DNA of 64,000 nucleotides from Allopusillimonas lactea (GCF_021653995.1 NZ_JAJJOZ010000001.1:62001-126000), one strand, 5' to 3'. Numbered from the stretch's first letter, positions 25,336-34,483 are shown. The notes: generated by a model not told the origin, from the letters alone. Program-made: numbers and translations.

Positions 25336-26625
25336 GTGGATTTTGAACCGTGGTGGCTCATTTTCGTGCCACTGGTCTTCGCGCTGGGCTGGATCGCCTC
25401 GCGCGTCGACATCAGGCAAATGCTGTCCGAAACCCGCACGCTGCCCAATTCCTATTTCAAGGGTCTGAACTTCCTGCTCAACGAAGAGCCTGACCGCGCC
25501 ATCGACGCTTTCGTCGAAGTTGCCAAGCTCGATCCCGAAACCACAGAGCTCCATTTCGCGCTGGGCGGGCTGTTTCGTCGACGTGGCGAAATGGAGCGCG
25601 CCATACGCGTGCACCAAAGCCTGCTCTCGCGAGCGGATTTGCCGCAGTCCGATCGTGAAATGGCACAGCACGAACTGGCTCAGGATTTCCTCAAGGCGGG
25701 CCTGCTCGACCGCGCTGAGCAGGCGTTCGAGCAAGTGCTCGACACACGCTACGCTGTGCCCGCCATTCGGGCCCTGATCCGCATTTACGAGTCTGAACAC
25801 GATTGGCCACGCGCTATCGACGCCGTCAAGCGTCTGCGCGCGCTGGTCGACGAGCCCGTGCCGCAGCTCGCCCACTACCAGTGTGAGCAGGCCGTTACGG
25901 CAATGATGGCTAAGCCGCCAGATATCAAGGCCGCCACGACGGCACTCGATGCGGCTGATTACGCCGCAGGCCCGCTGCGGGGGCGCAAGGAAGGCCAGGC
26001 GTCTGAAGCACGCATCGCCATGCTGCGCGCACAACTCGCACGGGTCGAGAACAAATCCGGCGATGAGCGTGCCTATCTGGCCTCTGTGCTCGATATCGCG
26101 CCCGATTACGCCAGCCTGATTGCCGCTGATCTACTCGAAAGCTATCGCAAGGCTGGGCAGCAGGCCGAGGGCTTGGCGCTGCTCATGGCCCACTATCAGC
26201 GCTATCCCTCGCTCGACACCTTCAATGTGGTGTTTCGCGAACTGCGGCAGCAGGGCCTGGTTCCGGCTTGGGCGTTTGCGCGGGCGTCGCTGCGCGCTCA
26301 TCCCACGCTGCTGGGGCTGGATCGCCTGCTCGAAGCCGAACTGGCGACACGCGATGTACAGGCGGATCTCTCGGGGAGCGCTGCCAGCAGCCAGGCGGGT
26401 GCGCAGGGTCAAGCGCCCGTCGTCGGGCCGGTGATTCCCGCCGGCGAAGCCGCCACAGGCGCCGACCTCGGTCTGCTTCGTTCACTGATTCACAAGCATA
26501 CGCAGCGGCTCGATCGCTACGCCTGCAATGTGTGCGGTTTTGAAGCCCGTCATTTCTATTGGCAGTGCCCCGGCTGCAACAGCTGGGAAACCTACGAGCC
26601 TCGGCGTCTTGAGGAGATCAAATAA
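25336..26625 (+). CDS. lapB: Lipopolysaccharide assembly protein LapB (TPR protein)
   Basis: In E. coli LapB (YciM) recruits the FtsH protease to LpxC and links LPS synthesis to transport. The GTG start at 25336 gives a 429-residue protein with one N-terminal membrane anchor (WLIFVPLVFALGWIASRVD), the PNSYFKGLNFLLNEEPDRAIDAF TPR start and further TPR repeats. A C-terminal rubredoxin-like zinc module has Cys397, Cys400, Cys411 and Cys414 (CNVC and CPGC). An Ala/Gly/Ser-rich stretch before the zinc module makes it longer than the 389-residue E. coli protein. It overlaps hldA by one base (TAATG). Confidence 0.94.
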   Translation: MDFEPWWLIFVPLVFALGWIASRVDIRQMLSETRTLPNSYFKGLNFLLNEEPDRAIDAFVEVAKLDPETTELHFALGGLFRRRGEMERAIRVHQSLLSRADLPQSDREMAQHELAQDFLKAGLLDRAEQAFEQVLDTRYAVPAIRALIRIYESEHDWPRAIDAVKRLRALVDEPVPQLAHYQCEQAVTAMMAKPPDIKAATTALDAADYAAGPLRGRKEGQASEARIAMLRAQLARVENKSGDERAYLASVLDIAPDYASLIAADLLESYRKAGQQAEGLALLMAHYQRYPSLDTFNVVFRELRQQGLVPAWAFARASLRAHPTLLGLDRLLEAELATRDVQADLSGSAASSQAGAQGQAPVVGPVIPAGEAATGADLGLLRSLIHKHTQRLDRYACNVCGFEARHFYWQCPGCNSWETYEPRRLEEIK

Positions 26626-27551
26626 TGCCGTTTCCGGCAGACGCGGCGAGCCGCGCAAAAATACTGGTGGTTGGCGATATCATGCTCGACCGCTACTGGT
26701 TCGGCGAAGTCGACCGCATTTCGCCTGAGGCACCGGTCCCGGTGGTAAAGGTGGCCCGCCGCGAGGATCGCCTGGGTGGGGCCGCCAACGTTGCCCGCAA
26801 CATTGTGGCACTGGGCGCGCAGGCCTCCTTGGTAGGTGTGGTGGGGGCCGACGAGGCCGGCGCCACGGTATCCAGGCTAGCGAGCGAGGCGGGCATCCAT
26901 GCGGGCCTGGTTGCCGACGAGCACCTGCCGACCACGCTCAAAATGCGTGTGCTTGGGCGGCAGCAACAATTGTTGCGCGTCGATTTCGAGGAAACCCCTG
27001 CATCGGGGTGCCTGGAGGCCCTGCAGGCGCAATATCACAAACTGTTACCCTCACATGACCTGGTCGTGCTGTCCGACTACGCCAAGGGGGCGCTGGGCAA
27101 CGTCGAAGCCTTGATCGCCATGGCGCGCGAGGCTGGCGTGCCGGTGCTTGTAGACCCAAAAGGCCATCAGTATCGTCGCTACGCGGGCGCCACCCTTATT
27201 ACGCCCAATCGCGCTGAAATGCGCGATGCTGTAGGCGCCTGGCACGACGAAAACGACCTCACCACAAGGGCGCAGGGCTTGCGCGAGCAACTAGGGCTCG
27301 AAGCGCTGCTGGTCACGCGCTCGGAGCAGGGTATGACACTGTTCTCGGCGGCGGGGCGCGAACACATCAATGCACATGCTCACGAAGTATTTGACGTTTC
27401 GGGCGCGGGCGATACCGTGCTTGCCACCCTCGCCGTGATGCGCGCTGCCGGCTTGAGCTGGTCCGAATCCATGTCCTGGGCCAACCGCGCCGGCGGCGTG
27501 GTGGTTGGCAAGCTGGGCACCTCTGTCGTCACCGCAGGAGAACTCTCATGA
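26625..27551 (+). CDS. hldA: D-glycero-beta-D-manno-heptose-7-phosphate kinase
   Basis: PfkB-family kinase making heptose-1,7-bisphosphate for the LPS inner core. The 308 residues contain VVGDIMLDRYWFGEVDRISPEAPVPV, RLGGAANVARN, and the catalytic DVSGAGDTVLATLAV motif. The protein ends after the kinase domain: the nucleotidyltransferase half of E. coli HldE is absent, so a separate hldC must lie elsewhere, the usual split in betaproteobacteria. It overlaps lapB by 1 bp and hldD by 4 bp. Confidence 0.95.
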   Translation: MPFPADAASRAKILVVGDIMLDRYWFGEVDRISPEAPVPVVKVARREDRLGGAANVARNIVALGAQASLVGVVGADEAGATVSRLASEAGIHAGLVADEHLPTTLKMRVLGRQQQLLRVDFEETPASGCLEALQAQYHKLLPSHDLVVLSDYAKGALGNVEALIAMAREAGVPVLVDPKGHQYRRYAGATLITPNRAEMRDAVGAWHDENDLTTRAQGLREQLGLEALLVTRSEQGMTLFSAAGREHINAHAHEVFDVSGAGDTVLATLAVMRAAGLSWSESMSWANRAGGVVVGKLGTSVVTAGELS

Positions 27552-28549
27552 TCATCGTAACCGGCGGCGCCGGCTTCATAGGCAGCAACTTGGTGCGTGG
27601 CTTGAACGCGCGTGGCCATACCGACATCCTGGTCGTCGACGACCTCATGCAGGGTGACAAGTTCGTCAACCTCGTCGATGCGCAGATTGCCGATTACCAG
27701 CACAAAGACGATTTCCGTCAGCGTGTCGCCACGGGCGACCTGGGCAAGGTCGAGGCGATTTTCCATCAAGGTGCCTGCTCCGACACCACCGAGCGCAATG
27801 GTCACTACATGATGGACAACAACTACAGGGTCACGCTTGAGCTGTTCGAATACAGCCAGCGCGCCCGCGTGCCGTTCATCTACGCCTCGTCCGCTGCCGT
27901 ATATGGTGCGGGGCCTGTATATGCCGAAGACGTGCGCAACGAAAAACCCCTGAACGTCTACGGCTATTCCAAATTCCTCTTCGACCAAGTGCTGCGCCGG
28001 CGCATGGATGGCTTGGTCGCACCCGTGGTGGGGCTGCGCTATTTCAACGTGTACGGCCCACGCGAACAGCACAAGGGCCGCATGGCATCCGTAGCCCTGC
28101 ACAATATGCACGAATTCCAGCGTGAGGGGCACGTACGCCTGTTTGGTGGTTGGGATGGCTATCAGGATGGCGGCCAGATGCGGGATTTCATTCACATCGA
28201 TGATGTTGTCTCGGTAAATCTACATTTCCTCGACAACCCCGAGGTATCGGGCATATTCAACTGCGGCACGGGGCGCGCCCAGCCGTTCAACGATGTGGCC
28301 GGCACCGTGGTCAACACCTTGCGCGCCCATCGCGGCGAACCGGCGTTGTCGCTCCAGCAACTGGTCAAGGCCCAACTGCTGCGCTACATTCCCTTTCCCG
28401 ACGACCTCAAGGGCCGCTACCAAAGCCATACGCAGGCCGATCTCACACAGTTGCGCGCCGCCGGCTATACCAAGCCGATGCGCGACGTACAGACGGGTGT
28501 CGCCGAATACGTCAATACCTTGCTCGCCAGCGGCGCAGTCACGGCCTGA
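27548..28549 (+). CDS. hldD: ADP-L-glycero-D-manno-heptose 6-epimerase
   Basis: Last step of ADP-heptose synthesis. The 333-residue short-chain dehydrogenase/epimerase has the NAD(P) motif TGGAGFIG (5-12), YASSAAVYGAG and the catalytic Tyr-x3-Lys in YGYSKFLFDQ. FNVYGPREQHKGRMASVA is diagnostic of HldD. It overlaps hldA by 4 bp, so the two heptose genes are coupled. Confidence 0.97.
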   Translation: MIIVTGGAGFIGSNLVRGLNARGHTDILVVDDLMQGDKFVNLVDAQIADYQHKDDFRQRVATGDLGKVEAIFHQGACSDTTERNGHYMMDNNYRVTLELFEYSQRARVPFIYASSAAVYGAGPVYAEDVRNEKPLNVYGYSKFLFDQVLRRRMDGLVAPVVGLRYFNVYGPREQHKGRMASVALHNMHEFQREGHVRLFGGWDGYQDGGQMRDFIHIDDVVSVNLHFLDNPEVSGIFNCGTGRAQPFNDVAGTVVNTLRAHRGEPALSLQQLVKAQLLRYIPFPDDLKGRYQSHTQADLTQLRAAGYTKPMRDVQTGVAEYVNTLLASGAVTA

Positions 28550-28651
28550 TGGGCTTTGGTGTGCAATGGGTGCGTGGCTGCTTTCGCATTGCGGTGGGCC
28601 GCTGCAGGGCCAGCATGCCTGTTCGGCGTTTATTCGCAGTCCAATCGCAGC

Positions 28652-28673
28652 CCATGCGTAAGACTACGCATGG
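28652..28673. repeat. Hairpin between hldD and comEA
   Basis: Perfect 9-bp arms CCATGCGTA (28652-28660) and TACGCATGG (28665-28673) with loop AGAC, 103 bp past hldD and about 80 bp before comEA. No T tract follows, so it is a weak terminator candidate or an operator. Confidence 0.5.
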
Positions 28674-28753
28674 ACGCCTTGTCGCCGCCGGGCTGGCAGC
28701 AGGATCGGGCGGCGGCGATCATCGATGCTCCATTCACATTCAGGAGCCAGATG

Positions 28754-29215
28754 ATGAATCCTTTCACCGAATCCACCGTTGCCCAGCCGTTGCCCACTGA
28801 GACGCCGTTTCATCATCCAGCGCGCGTAGTGCATACACCATCGACGGGCCGGCACAGCATCCGTGCCAACAGAGGGCTCATGGTCGGAACCGCCATTGGC
28901 GTGCTGGCAGCCTTGCCTGCGCTGGCAGCGGTCGACCTCAATTCCGCCACAGTGGAACAACTGCAGACCCTCCGTGGCATCGGGCCTCGTACGGCCAGCG
29001 TCATTATCGAAGAAAGGCGTCGCGCGGGCCCGTTTACGTCTATTGAAGACTTGTCCGATCGCGTGCGGGGCATCGGTCTGCGCAAGGCGGCGGCGCTGGA
29101 GGCGTCTGGCCTGCGTGTTGGCCCGGCGTACCGTGTGCTGCAGCAAGACAATATGCCTGCTGCGGGCAAACCCGGCGTGGCGCGTTCGAGCCAGGTCAGT
29201 TCGACAGGCCGATGA
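28754..29215 (+). CDS. comEA: ComEA-type helix-hairpin-helix DNA-binding protein
   Basis: Periplasmic double-stranded DNA-binding protein of the competence system. The start ATG 28754 lies 7 nt after CAGGAG; ATG 28751 is an alternative. The 153-residue product has a 40-residue polar N-terminus, one hydrophobic segment (about 41-59, GLMVGTAIGVLAALPALA) that anchors or exports it, and a tandem HhH module (60-123). That module contains VDLNSATVEQLQTLRGIGPRTA, LSDRVRGIGLRKAAAL and conserved glycines. The long cytosolic or pro-segment before the hydrophobic region is unusual, since most short ComEA proteins start directly with the signal. It is isolated from other com genes. Confidence 0.85.
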   Translation: MNPFTESTVAQPLPTETPFHHPARVVHTPSTGRHSIRANRGLMVGTAIGVLAALPALAAVDLNSATVEQLQTLRGIGPRTASVIIEERRRAGPFTSIEDLSDRVRGIGLRKAAALEASGLRVGPAYRVLQQDNMPAAGKPGVARSSQVSSTGR

Positions 29216-29470
29216 ATAGCGCGCGGGCCGGCTGCCGCGCCGCGGACGGGCTTCGGTGTCCGCCCACCGAACATTGCCTCGCAGGCAGGCAGTGCGCGCC
29301 GGCCCGCCGACAGGCCGGAGATACACGCCATCCGCCCCGTGCCGCGTGCCTGGCACCGTATAAGCTCCAGGCGCAAGCCCTGCGCCGCGTGTCTTGCGCT
29401 GTGTGGCGCCATGGGGCCGGCTGGCGGTAATATGCGATTCTGTACCACCCAAAGGCAAAACAACTTTCCC

Positions 29471-30376
29471 ATGAAAAACTACCCCACTATTGAAGACACC
29501 ATCGGCCACACGCCGCTGGTGCGGCTGCAGCGCATCCCCGGCGAGTTCGGTGCAGCGCGCGGCAATGTCATCCTGGCCAAACTCGAAGGCAATAATCCGG
29601 CGGGGTCGGTCAAAGACCGCGCCGCAAGCTCTATGATCCGCCGCGCCGAAGAGCGGGGGGAGATCAAGCCCGGCGATACGCTCATTGAAGCCACCAGCGG
29701 CAATACCGGTATCGCGCTGGCCATGACAGCCGCCATCCGGGGCTACAAAATGGTCCTCATCATGCCCGACAATCTGTCGGTGGAACGGCGTGCGTCCATG
29801 ACAGCTTACGGCGCCGAGCTCATCCTCACGCCTGCCAGCCAGGGGGGGATGGAATACGCCCGCGACCTGGCCCTGAAAATGCAGGCCGAGGGCAAAGGCA
29901 AGGTCCTCGACCAGTTTGCCAATGCCGATAACCCGCGCGCCCATGTGGAAACCACGGGCCCTGAACTCTGGGAACAGACTGGTGGCGAGATCACCCATTT
30001 TGTCAGCGCCATGGGCACGACGGGCACCATCATGGGCGTGGGCACGTACCTGCGTTCGCGCAACCATGCCGTGCGCGTGATTGGCGCCCAGCCCGCCGAG
30101 GGCTCGCAGATCCCCGGCATCCGCAAGTGGGCCGAGGCATACCAGCCCGCTATCTATCATCCCGCCGAGGTCGATGAGTTCGAGTTGATCGAGCAAGCCG
30201 AGGCTGAAAACATGGCACGCCGTCTGGCCGCCGAAGAAGGCATTTTTGCCGGCATCTCGTCTGCTGGCGCTCTGGTGGCGGCGCTGCGCGTGGCGCAGCG
30301 TGTCGAAAACGCCACCATCGTCTTCATCGTGTGCGACCGAGGCGACCGCTACCTGTCGACCGGCGTCTTCAACTGA
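29471..30376 (+). CDS. cysM: Cysteine synthase B
   Basis: PLP enzyme making cysteine from O-acetylserine (or O-phosphoserine) and sulfide or thiosulfate. The ATG at 29471 gives MKNYPTIEDTIGHTPLVRLQR, the standard CysM start; the open frame from 29339 is non-coding upstream. The 301 residues include the PLP lysine K48 in NPAGSVKDRAAS, ATSGNTGIALAM, and VSAMGTTGTIMG. It ends 15 bp from the convergent mltB stop. Confidence 0.95.
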   Translation: MKNYPTIEDTIGHTPLVRLQRIPGEFGAARGNVILAKLEGNNPAGSVKDRAASSMIRRAEERGEIKPGDTLIEATSGNTGIALAMTAAIRGYKMVLIMPDNLSVERRASMTAYGAELILTPASQGGMEYARDLALKMQAEGKGKVLDQFANADNPRAHVETTGPELWEQTGGEITHFVSAMGTTGTIMGVGTYLRSRNHAVRVIGAQPAEGSQIPGIRKWAEAYQPAIYHPAEVDEFELIEQAEAENMARRLAAEEGIFAGISSAGALVAALRVAQRVENATIVFIVCDRGDRYLSTGVFN

Positions 30377-30391
30377 CGCCCGTCTACGGCT

Positions 30392-31591
30392 TCAGGGCTT
30401 CTCCTCGCCCATGGCGTCCGCCAGCACTGCCGCCAGGTCGGCCACTGCGGTGGCGTAGAAATAGCTGCGGTTGTAGTGCGTGATCGCAAAGAAGTTTGGT
30501 GTGCCGATGCGGTATTCGGCGCGGTTGCGCGACTCATCCACCAGGTTCACCATGCCCAGCTTGTACCGCATCCAGGCGGGGGTAGGCATGCCAGTGGGGG
30601 TGATCGCCGCCGCGCCCTGGGCAGCAAGCTCAGCCCAACTGAGGGTGGGGGTGAGGCCACCCTTTACCAGCGATGCGGGGTCGCTCGGCAGCGTGGCGGG
30701 CGCAAATACGGGCAGCCCGGGTACCCAGCCGTGCAGGCGCAGAAAGCGCGCCACCGAGGCGATTGCATCGTACTCATTGAGCAGGTCTATATGGCCATCG
30801 CCGTTGCCGTCGGCGGCATAGCGTGCCAGGCTGCCTGGCATGAACTGAGGCAGGCCCATGGCGCCGGCAAACGAGCCGGTCGCGGCGTGCGCATCCAGGA
30901 CCTTGCGATAATCCAGCTCGATAAGGTCGGCCAGTTGATCTCGAAACAACTGGCTGCGCTCGGGCCGGGTATCGTCGGGGTAACGGAAACCCAGCGTCGC
31001 GAGCGCGTCCAGTACCCTGAAGTTGCCCGTATTGCGGCCATAGACGGTTTCCACACCAATGATGGCCACAATAATGGATGCTGGCACGCCGTACTGGCGC
31101 GCAGTTCTATCCAGAAAGGCGCGGTTTGCCGTCCAGAATTCCTGCCCGGCCCTGATGCGGATGGGCTCGACAAAGCGTTGGCGGTAGACCGTCCAACTGC
31201 GGCGTATGCGCTGCCCGCTGGGCTTCATCAGGCGCGCCGCAGTGCTATCGTAGCTGACGGTGCGCAACAATGATTCGACATGCGCCAACGGCACGCCCCG
31301 TACCGATGAAACCTCGCCCGCAAAGGCTTTCAGGTCTGGCGTAAGCGAGCCGTCGGGCTCAAGCAGCGGGCCGCCGCTGGACGACGAGTGGCCGGCGGCG
31401 ATGGGCGCGGGTGCCGGCGGCAAGGCGAGCGGTGCGGCAGCCTGTGGGCTGCTGTTACTTGCCAACGCGGGGCCAGGGCGAGCGGCAGGCGGCTTGGCGG
31501 CGTCGGGGCCGGCGGCCGTCTGCTGACTGGCACAGCCACCCAGCACCAGCGACAAAAGGCTAACTTGCAAGAAACGAATGGGTGTGAACAT
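30392..31591 (-). CDS. mltB: Membrane-bound lytic murein transglycosylase B
   Basis: Outer-membrane lipoprotein cleaving peptidoglycan with 1,6-anhydro product formation (GH103). The ATG at 31591 follows AAAGG 6 nt upstream on the minus strand. The 399-residue precursor has a lipobox LGGC at Cys20, an Ala/Pro/Ser-rich linker (21-80), and the SLT_2 catalytic domain with the general acid in VAIIGVETVYGRNTG, then GAMGLPQFMPGS and DGNGDGHIDLL. Its start codon is only 11 bp from the divergent deacetylase gene. Confidence 0.93.
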   Translation of the reverse strand: MFTPIRFLQVSLLSLVLGGCASQQTAAGPDAAKPPAARPGPALASNSSPQAAAPLALPPAPAPIAAGHSSSSGGPLLEPDGSLTPDLKAFAGEVSSVRGVPLAHVESLLRTVSYDSTAARLMKPSGQRIRRSWTVYRQRFVEPIRIRAGQEFWTANRAFLDRTARQYGVPASIIVAIIGVETVYGRNTGNFRVLDALATLGFRYPDDTRPERSQLFRDQLADLIELDYRKVLDAHAATGSFAGAMGLPQFMPGSLARYAADGNGDGHIDLLNEYDAIASVARFLRLHGWVPGLPVFAPATLPSDPASLVKGGLTPTLSWAELAAQGAAAITPTGMPTPAWMRYKLGMVNLVDESRNRAEYRIGTPNFFAITHYNRSYFYATAVADLAAVLADAMGEEKP

Positions 31592-31594
31592 AAT
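31565..31594 (+). promoter_or_regulatory. Candidate promoter for the deacetylase gene, implying a leaderless mRNA
   Basis: TTGCAA (31565-31570) and CATAAT (31589-31594) are separated by 18 bp. A start point about 7 nt downstream of the -10 would fall at 31601-31603, at the ATG itself. The absence of a ribosome-binding site before that ATG is consistent. The element lies within the first codons of mltB on the other strand. Confidence 0.45.
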
Positions 31595-31602
31595 CAACCT
31601 TT

Positions 31603-32526
31603 ATGGAGACACTTTATATTACCCACCCATCGTGCCGCTTGCATGAAATGGGAAGCTGGCATCCCGAATGCCCCGAACGGCTCGATGCCATTCATGATCG
31701 CCTGCTGGGCAGCGGTTTGATGGATTTTCTTGACGAGGCCGAAGCGGTGCCCGCCACCGATGCCGACCTGCTGCGGGTGCATACACCTGAACATCTGGCC
31801 TATCTTCGCCGCCACCTGCCCCTCGAAGGGTTGTACCCCATCGATACCGACACCCTGATGTGCCCGCGCACGCTCGATGCCGCTATGGCATCGGCAGGGG
31901 CGGGCATCACGGCGGTCGATGCGATCATGCGCGGCGAACACCGCAACGCCTTTTGCGCCGTGCGGCCGCCCGGCCATCATGCGCGCCGGGCGCAGGCAAT
32001 GGGTTTCTGTTTTTTCAATAATATCGCGGTGGCTGCTGCTTACGCACTGGAACGCTATGGCCTCAAGCGTGTGGCCATCATCGACTTCGACGTACACCAC
32101 GGCAATGGCACCGAGGAAATATTTGCTGGCGATCAGCGGGTGCTGATGTGCAGTTTCTTCCAGAATTCGATATTTCCGCATGGTTGGATTAACCCTTGCC
32201 CGGAAAACATGGTAAACATACCGGTTGACGCATACACGAAGGGCGATGCGCTGCGCATGCTGTTCGCCGATGTGCTGATGCCGCGCTTGCAAGCGTTCGA
32301 GCCTGAGTTTGTCTTCATTTCCGCCGGCTTCGACGGCCACCGCGAAGACGACTTGGGGCAACTGGGCATGGTCGAAGCCGATTACGGCTGGATCACCGAA
32401 CGCATCACCGAAGTCGCCGACGCCAGCGCATCAGGCCGCATTGTCAGCTTTCTGGAGGGTGGTTACAACCTATCCGCCCTGGGCCGCAGCGCCGCCGCGC
32501 ACATCAAGGTGCTGGCATCTGTGTAA
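31603..32526 (+). CDS. Histone deacetylase family protein (class II-like deacetylase)
   Basis: Zinc hydrolase related to acetoin utilisation/acetylpolyamine amidohydrolases and histone deacetylases. The 307 residues start METLYITHPSCRLHEMG, normal for the family. They contain the His pair H125-H126 in RPPGHHARR and the zinc ligands in DFDVHHGNGTEE (D163, H165), with the third in SAGFDGHREDDLG. The C-terminus has EGGYNLSALG. The substrate is unknown (acetylated lysine, polyamine or small amides). It has no visible ribosome-binding site and may be leaderless. Confidence 0.9.
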   Translation: METLYITHPSCRLHEMGSWHPECPERLDAIHDRLLGSGLMDFLDEAEAVPATDADLLRVHTPEHLAYLRRHLPLEGLYPIDTDTLMCPRTLDAAMASAGAGITAVDAIMRGEHRNAFCAVRPPGHHARRAQAMGFCFFNNIAVAAAYALERYGLKRVAIIDFDVHHGNGTEEIFAGDQRVLMCSFFQNSIFPHGWINPCPENMVNIPVDAYTKGDALRMLFADVLMPRLQAFEPEFVFISAGFDGHREDDLGQLGMVEADYGWITERITEVADASASGRIVSFLEGGYNLSALGRSAAAHIKVLASV

Positions 32527-32684
32527 TGGGTCATCGGTGCCTGGTGATGTTCCGTGCGCGCCAGCCTTGCCGCCCCGGCGGTCCTGTGGCCGTGCGGCCG
32601 CGTCGTACCGTTGTAGAATTGAAAAATTTGCGTAAAACAGTATTCAGCCATTTTTGATTTTATATACTCTCCGGAGAAAGCTCG

Positions 32685-33434
32685 ATGAAGGTGTTGGTAC
32701 CTGTCAAGCGCGTCGTTGACTACAACGTCAAGGTACGCGTCAAATCCGATCAAAGCGGGGTGGACATCGCCAATGTGAAGATGTCCATGAATCCCTTCGA
32801 TGAAATCGCTGTGGAAGAAGCCACGCGCCTGAAGGAGAAGGGCGTAGTCACCGAGGTCATCGCAGTGTCCTGCGGCGTGGCCCAAAGCCAGGAAACCCTG
32901 CGCACTGCCATGGCCATCGGCGCCGACCGCGGCGCACTGGTCCAAACCGACGCCGAGCTGCAGCCGCTGGCCGTGGCCAAGCTGCTCAAGGCACTGGTCG
33001 ATAAAGAGCAGCCTCAGCTGGTCATTCTGGGCAAGCAGGCCATTGACGACGATGCCAACCAAACTGGCCAGATGCTGGCTGCGCTGCTGGGCTGGCCCCA
33101 GGCCACTTTCGCCAGCAAGGTCGAGGTCGCCGACGGCAAGGCAACGGTCACGCGCGAAGTGGATGGCGGCCTGGAAACCCTGTCGCTCACGCTGCCCGCA
33201 ATTGTCACGACTGACTTGCGCCTGAACGAGCCGCGCTACGTCACCTTGCCCAACATCATGAAGGCCAAGAAGAAGCAGCTGGATGTGCTCACACCCGAAG
33301 AACTGGGCGTGGATGTCACCCCCCGCCTGAAGACGCTCAAGGTATCCGAGCCGCCCGCGCGCTCGGCCGGCATCATCGTGCCTGATGTCGCCACGCTGGT
33401 CGACAAACTCAAGAATGAAGCGAAGGTGGTTTGA
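32685..33434 (+). CDS. etfB: Electron transfer flavoprotein subunit beta
   Basis: Small subunit of ETF, binding AMP and carrying electrons from acyl-CoA dehydrogenases to ETF-ubiquinone oxidoreductase. The ATG follows GGAGAAAG. The 249 residues include VKRVVDYNVKVRVKSD, the recognition loop region AVEEATRLKEKG, and GKQAIDDDANQTGQMLAALLGWPQATF, the ETF beta signature. It is 3 bp from etfA and forms an operon with it. TATATACT at 32661-32668 is a possible -10 element. Confidence 0.97.
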   Translation: MKVLVPVKRVVDYNVKVRVKSDQSGVDIANVKMSMNPFDEIAVEEATRLKEKGVVTEVIAVSCGVAQSQETLRTAMAIGADRGALVQTDAELQPLAVAKLLKALVDKEQPQLVILGKQAIDDDANQTGQMLAALLGWPQATFASKVEVADGKATVTREVDGGLETLSLTLPAIVTTDLRLNEPRYVTLPNIMKAKKKQLDVLTPEELGVDVTPRLKTLKVSEPPARSAGIIVPDVATLVDKLKNEAKVV

Positions 33435-33436
33435 AC

Positions 33437-34366
33437 ATGACGATTCTGGTTATTGCTGAACACGACAACGCCCATCTGAAGGGCGCTACGCTCAACACGA
33501 TTGCCGCCGCAGCCAAGATCGGCGGCGACATTCACGTACTCGTCGCGGGCAACGGCGCGCAGGCGGTGGCAGATCAGGCCGCCAAGGCGGCCGGTGTGGC
33601 CAAGGTGCTGCTGGCCGACGCGCCGCAACTGGCCGACGGGCTGGCCGAGAACGTCGCCGCCCAGGTGCTCGACATTGCCGGCGGGTACAGCCACATCCTG
33701 TTCCCGGCCACTGCATCGGGCAAAAACGTGGCGCCTCGCGTGGCCGCCAAGCTGGACGTCGCCCAGCTCTCGGACATCATCGCCGTCGAATCGGCCGACA
33801 CCTTCCAACGTCCTATCTACGCTGGCAACGCCATTGCAACCGTGCAGTCGTCGGATGCGGTCAAGGTCATCACTGTGCGGACCACGGGGTTTGACGCAGT
33901 TGCGGCCGAGGGCGGCAGTGCCGCCGTCGAATCGGTGGGTGCGGTGGCCGATTCGGGCCTATCCAGCTTTGTGGGCCGCGAAGTGGCCAAGAGCGACCGG
34001 CCCGAGTTGGCTGGCGCAGCCGTGGTGGTTTCGGGTGGCCGTGGCATGGGCAGCGCCGAAAACTTCAAGTTGCTCGAGCCACTGGCCGACAAGCTGGGTG
34101 CGGCGCTGGGCGCGTCGCGCGCGGCGGTCGACGCGGGCTACGCGCCCAACGACTGGCAGGTCGGCCAGACCGGCAAGATCGTGGCGCCACAGCTGTATGT
34201 GGCCATCGGTATCTCGGGTGCCATCCAGCACCTGGCCGGCATGAAAGACTCCAAGGTCATCGTCGCGATCAACAAAGATGCCGAAGCGCCTATCTTTGGT
34301 GTGGCCGACTACGGCTTGGTGGCTGATCTGTTCACGGCGGTGCCTGAATTGGTCGCTGCCCTGTAA
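33437..34366 (+). CDS. etfA: Electron transfer flavoprotein subunit alpha
   Basis: FAD-binding subunit of ETF. The ATG at 33437 is preferred to the in-frame TTG at 33431. The 309 residues have an N-terminal domain and the C-terminal FAD domain with VSGGRGMGSAENF, VDAGYAPNDWQVGQTGKIVAP, LYVAIGISGAIQHLAGM and AINKDAEAPIF. All are the expected flavin contacts. Its usual acyl-CoA dehydrogenase partner lies 4.4 kb further on, separated by a LysR-controlled block. Confidence 0.97.
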   Translation: MTILVIAEHDNAHLKGATLNTIAAAAKIGGDIHVLVAGNGAQAVADQAAKAAGVAKVLLADAPQLADGLAENVAAQVLDIAGGYSHILFPATASGKNVAPRVAAKLDVAQLSDIIAVESADTFQRPIYAGNAIATVQSSDAVKVITVRTTGFDAVAAEGGSAAVESVGAVADSGLSSFVGREVAKSDRPELAGAAVVVSGGRGMGSAENFKLLEPLADKLGAALGASRAAVDAGYAPNDWQVGQTGKIVAPQLYVAIGISGAIQHLAGMKDSKVIVAINKDAEAPIFGVADYGLVADLFTAVPELVAAL

Positions 34367-34395
34367 GGCGTAGGCCCGGCGCTTTCGCGCCATAC

Positions 34396-34472
34396 AGGCC
34401 GCGAAATCACGCTCCACGACACGCGTCCGCATCCATGCGGGCTGTCAGAGGGGCGGGTTTCGCGGCCTTTTT
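34396..34472 (+). terminator. Terminator-like structure after etfA
   Basis: Arms AGGCCGCGAAA (34396-34406) and TTTCGCGGCCT (34458-34468) are perfect 11-bp complements with a 51-nt interior, followed by TTTT. It separates etfA from the convergent LysR gene and could work on both strands. Confidence 0.55.
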
Positions 34473-34483
34473 GCATGGTGCTG

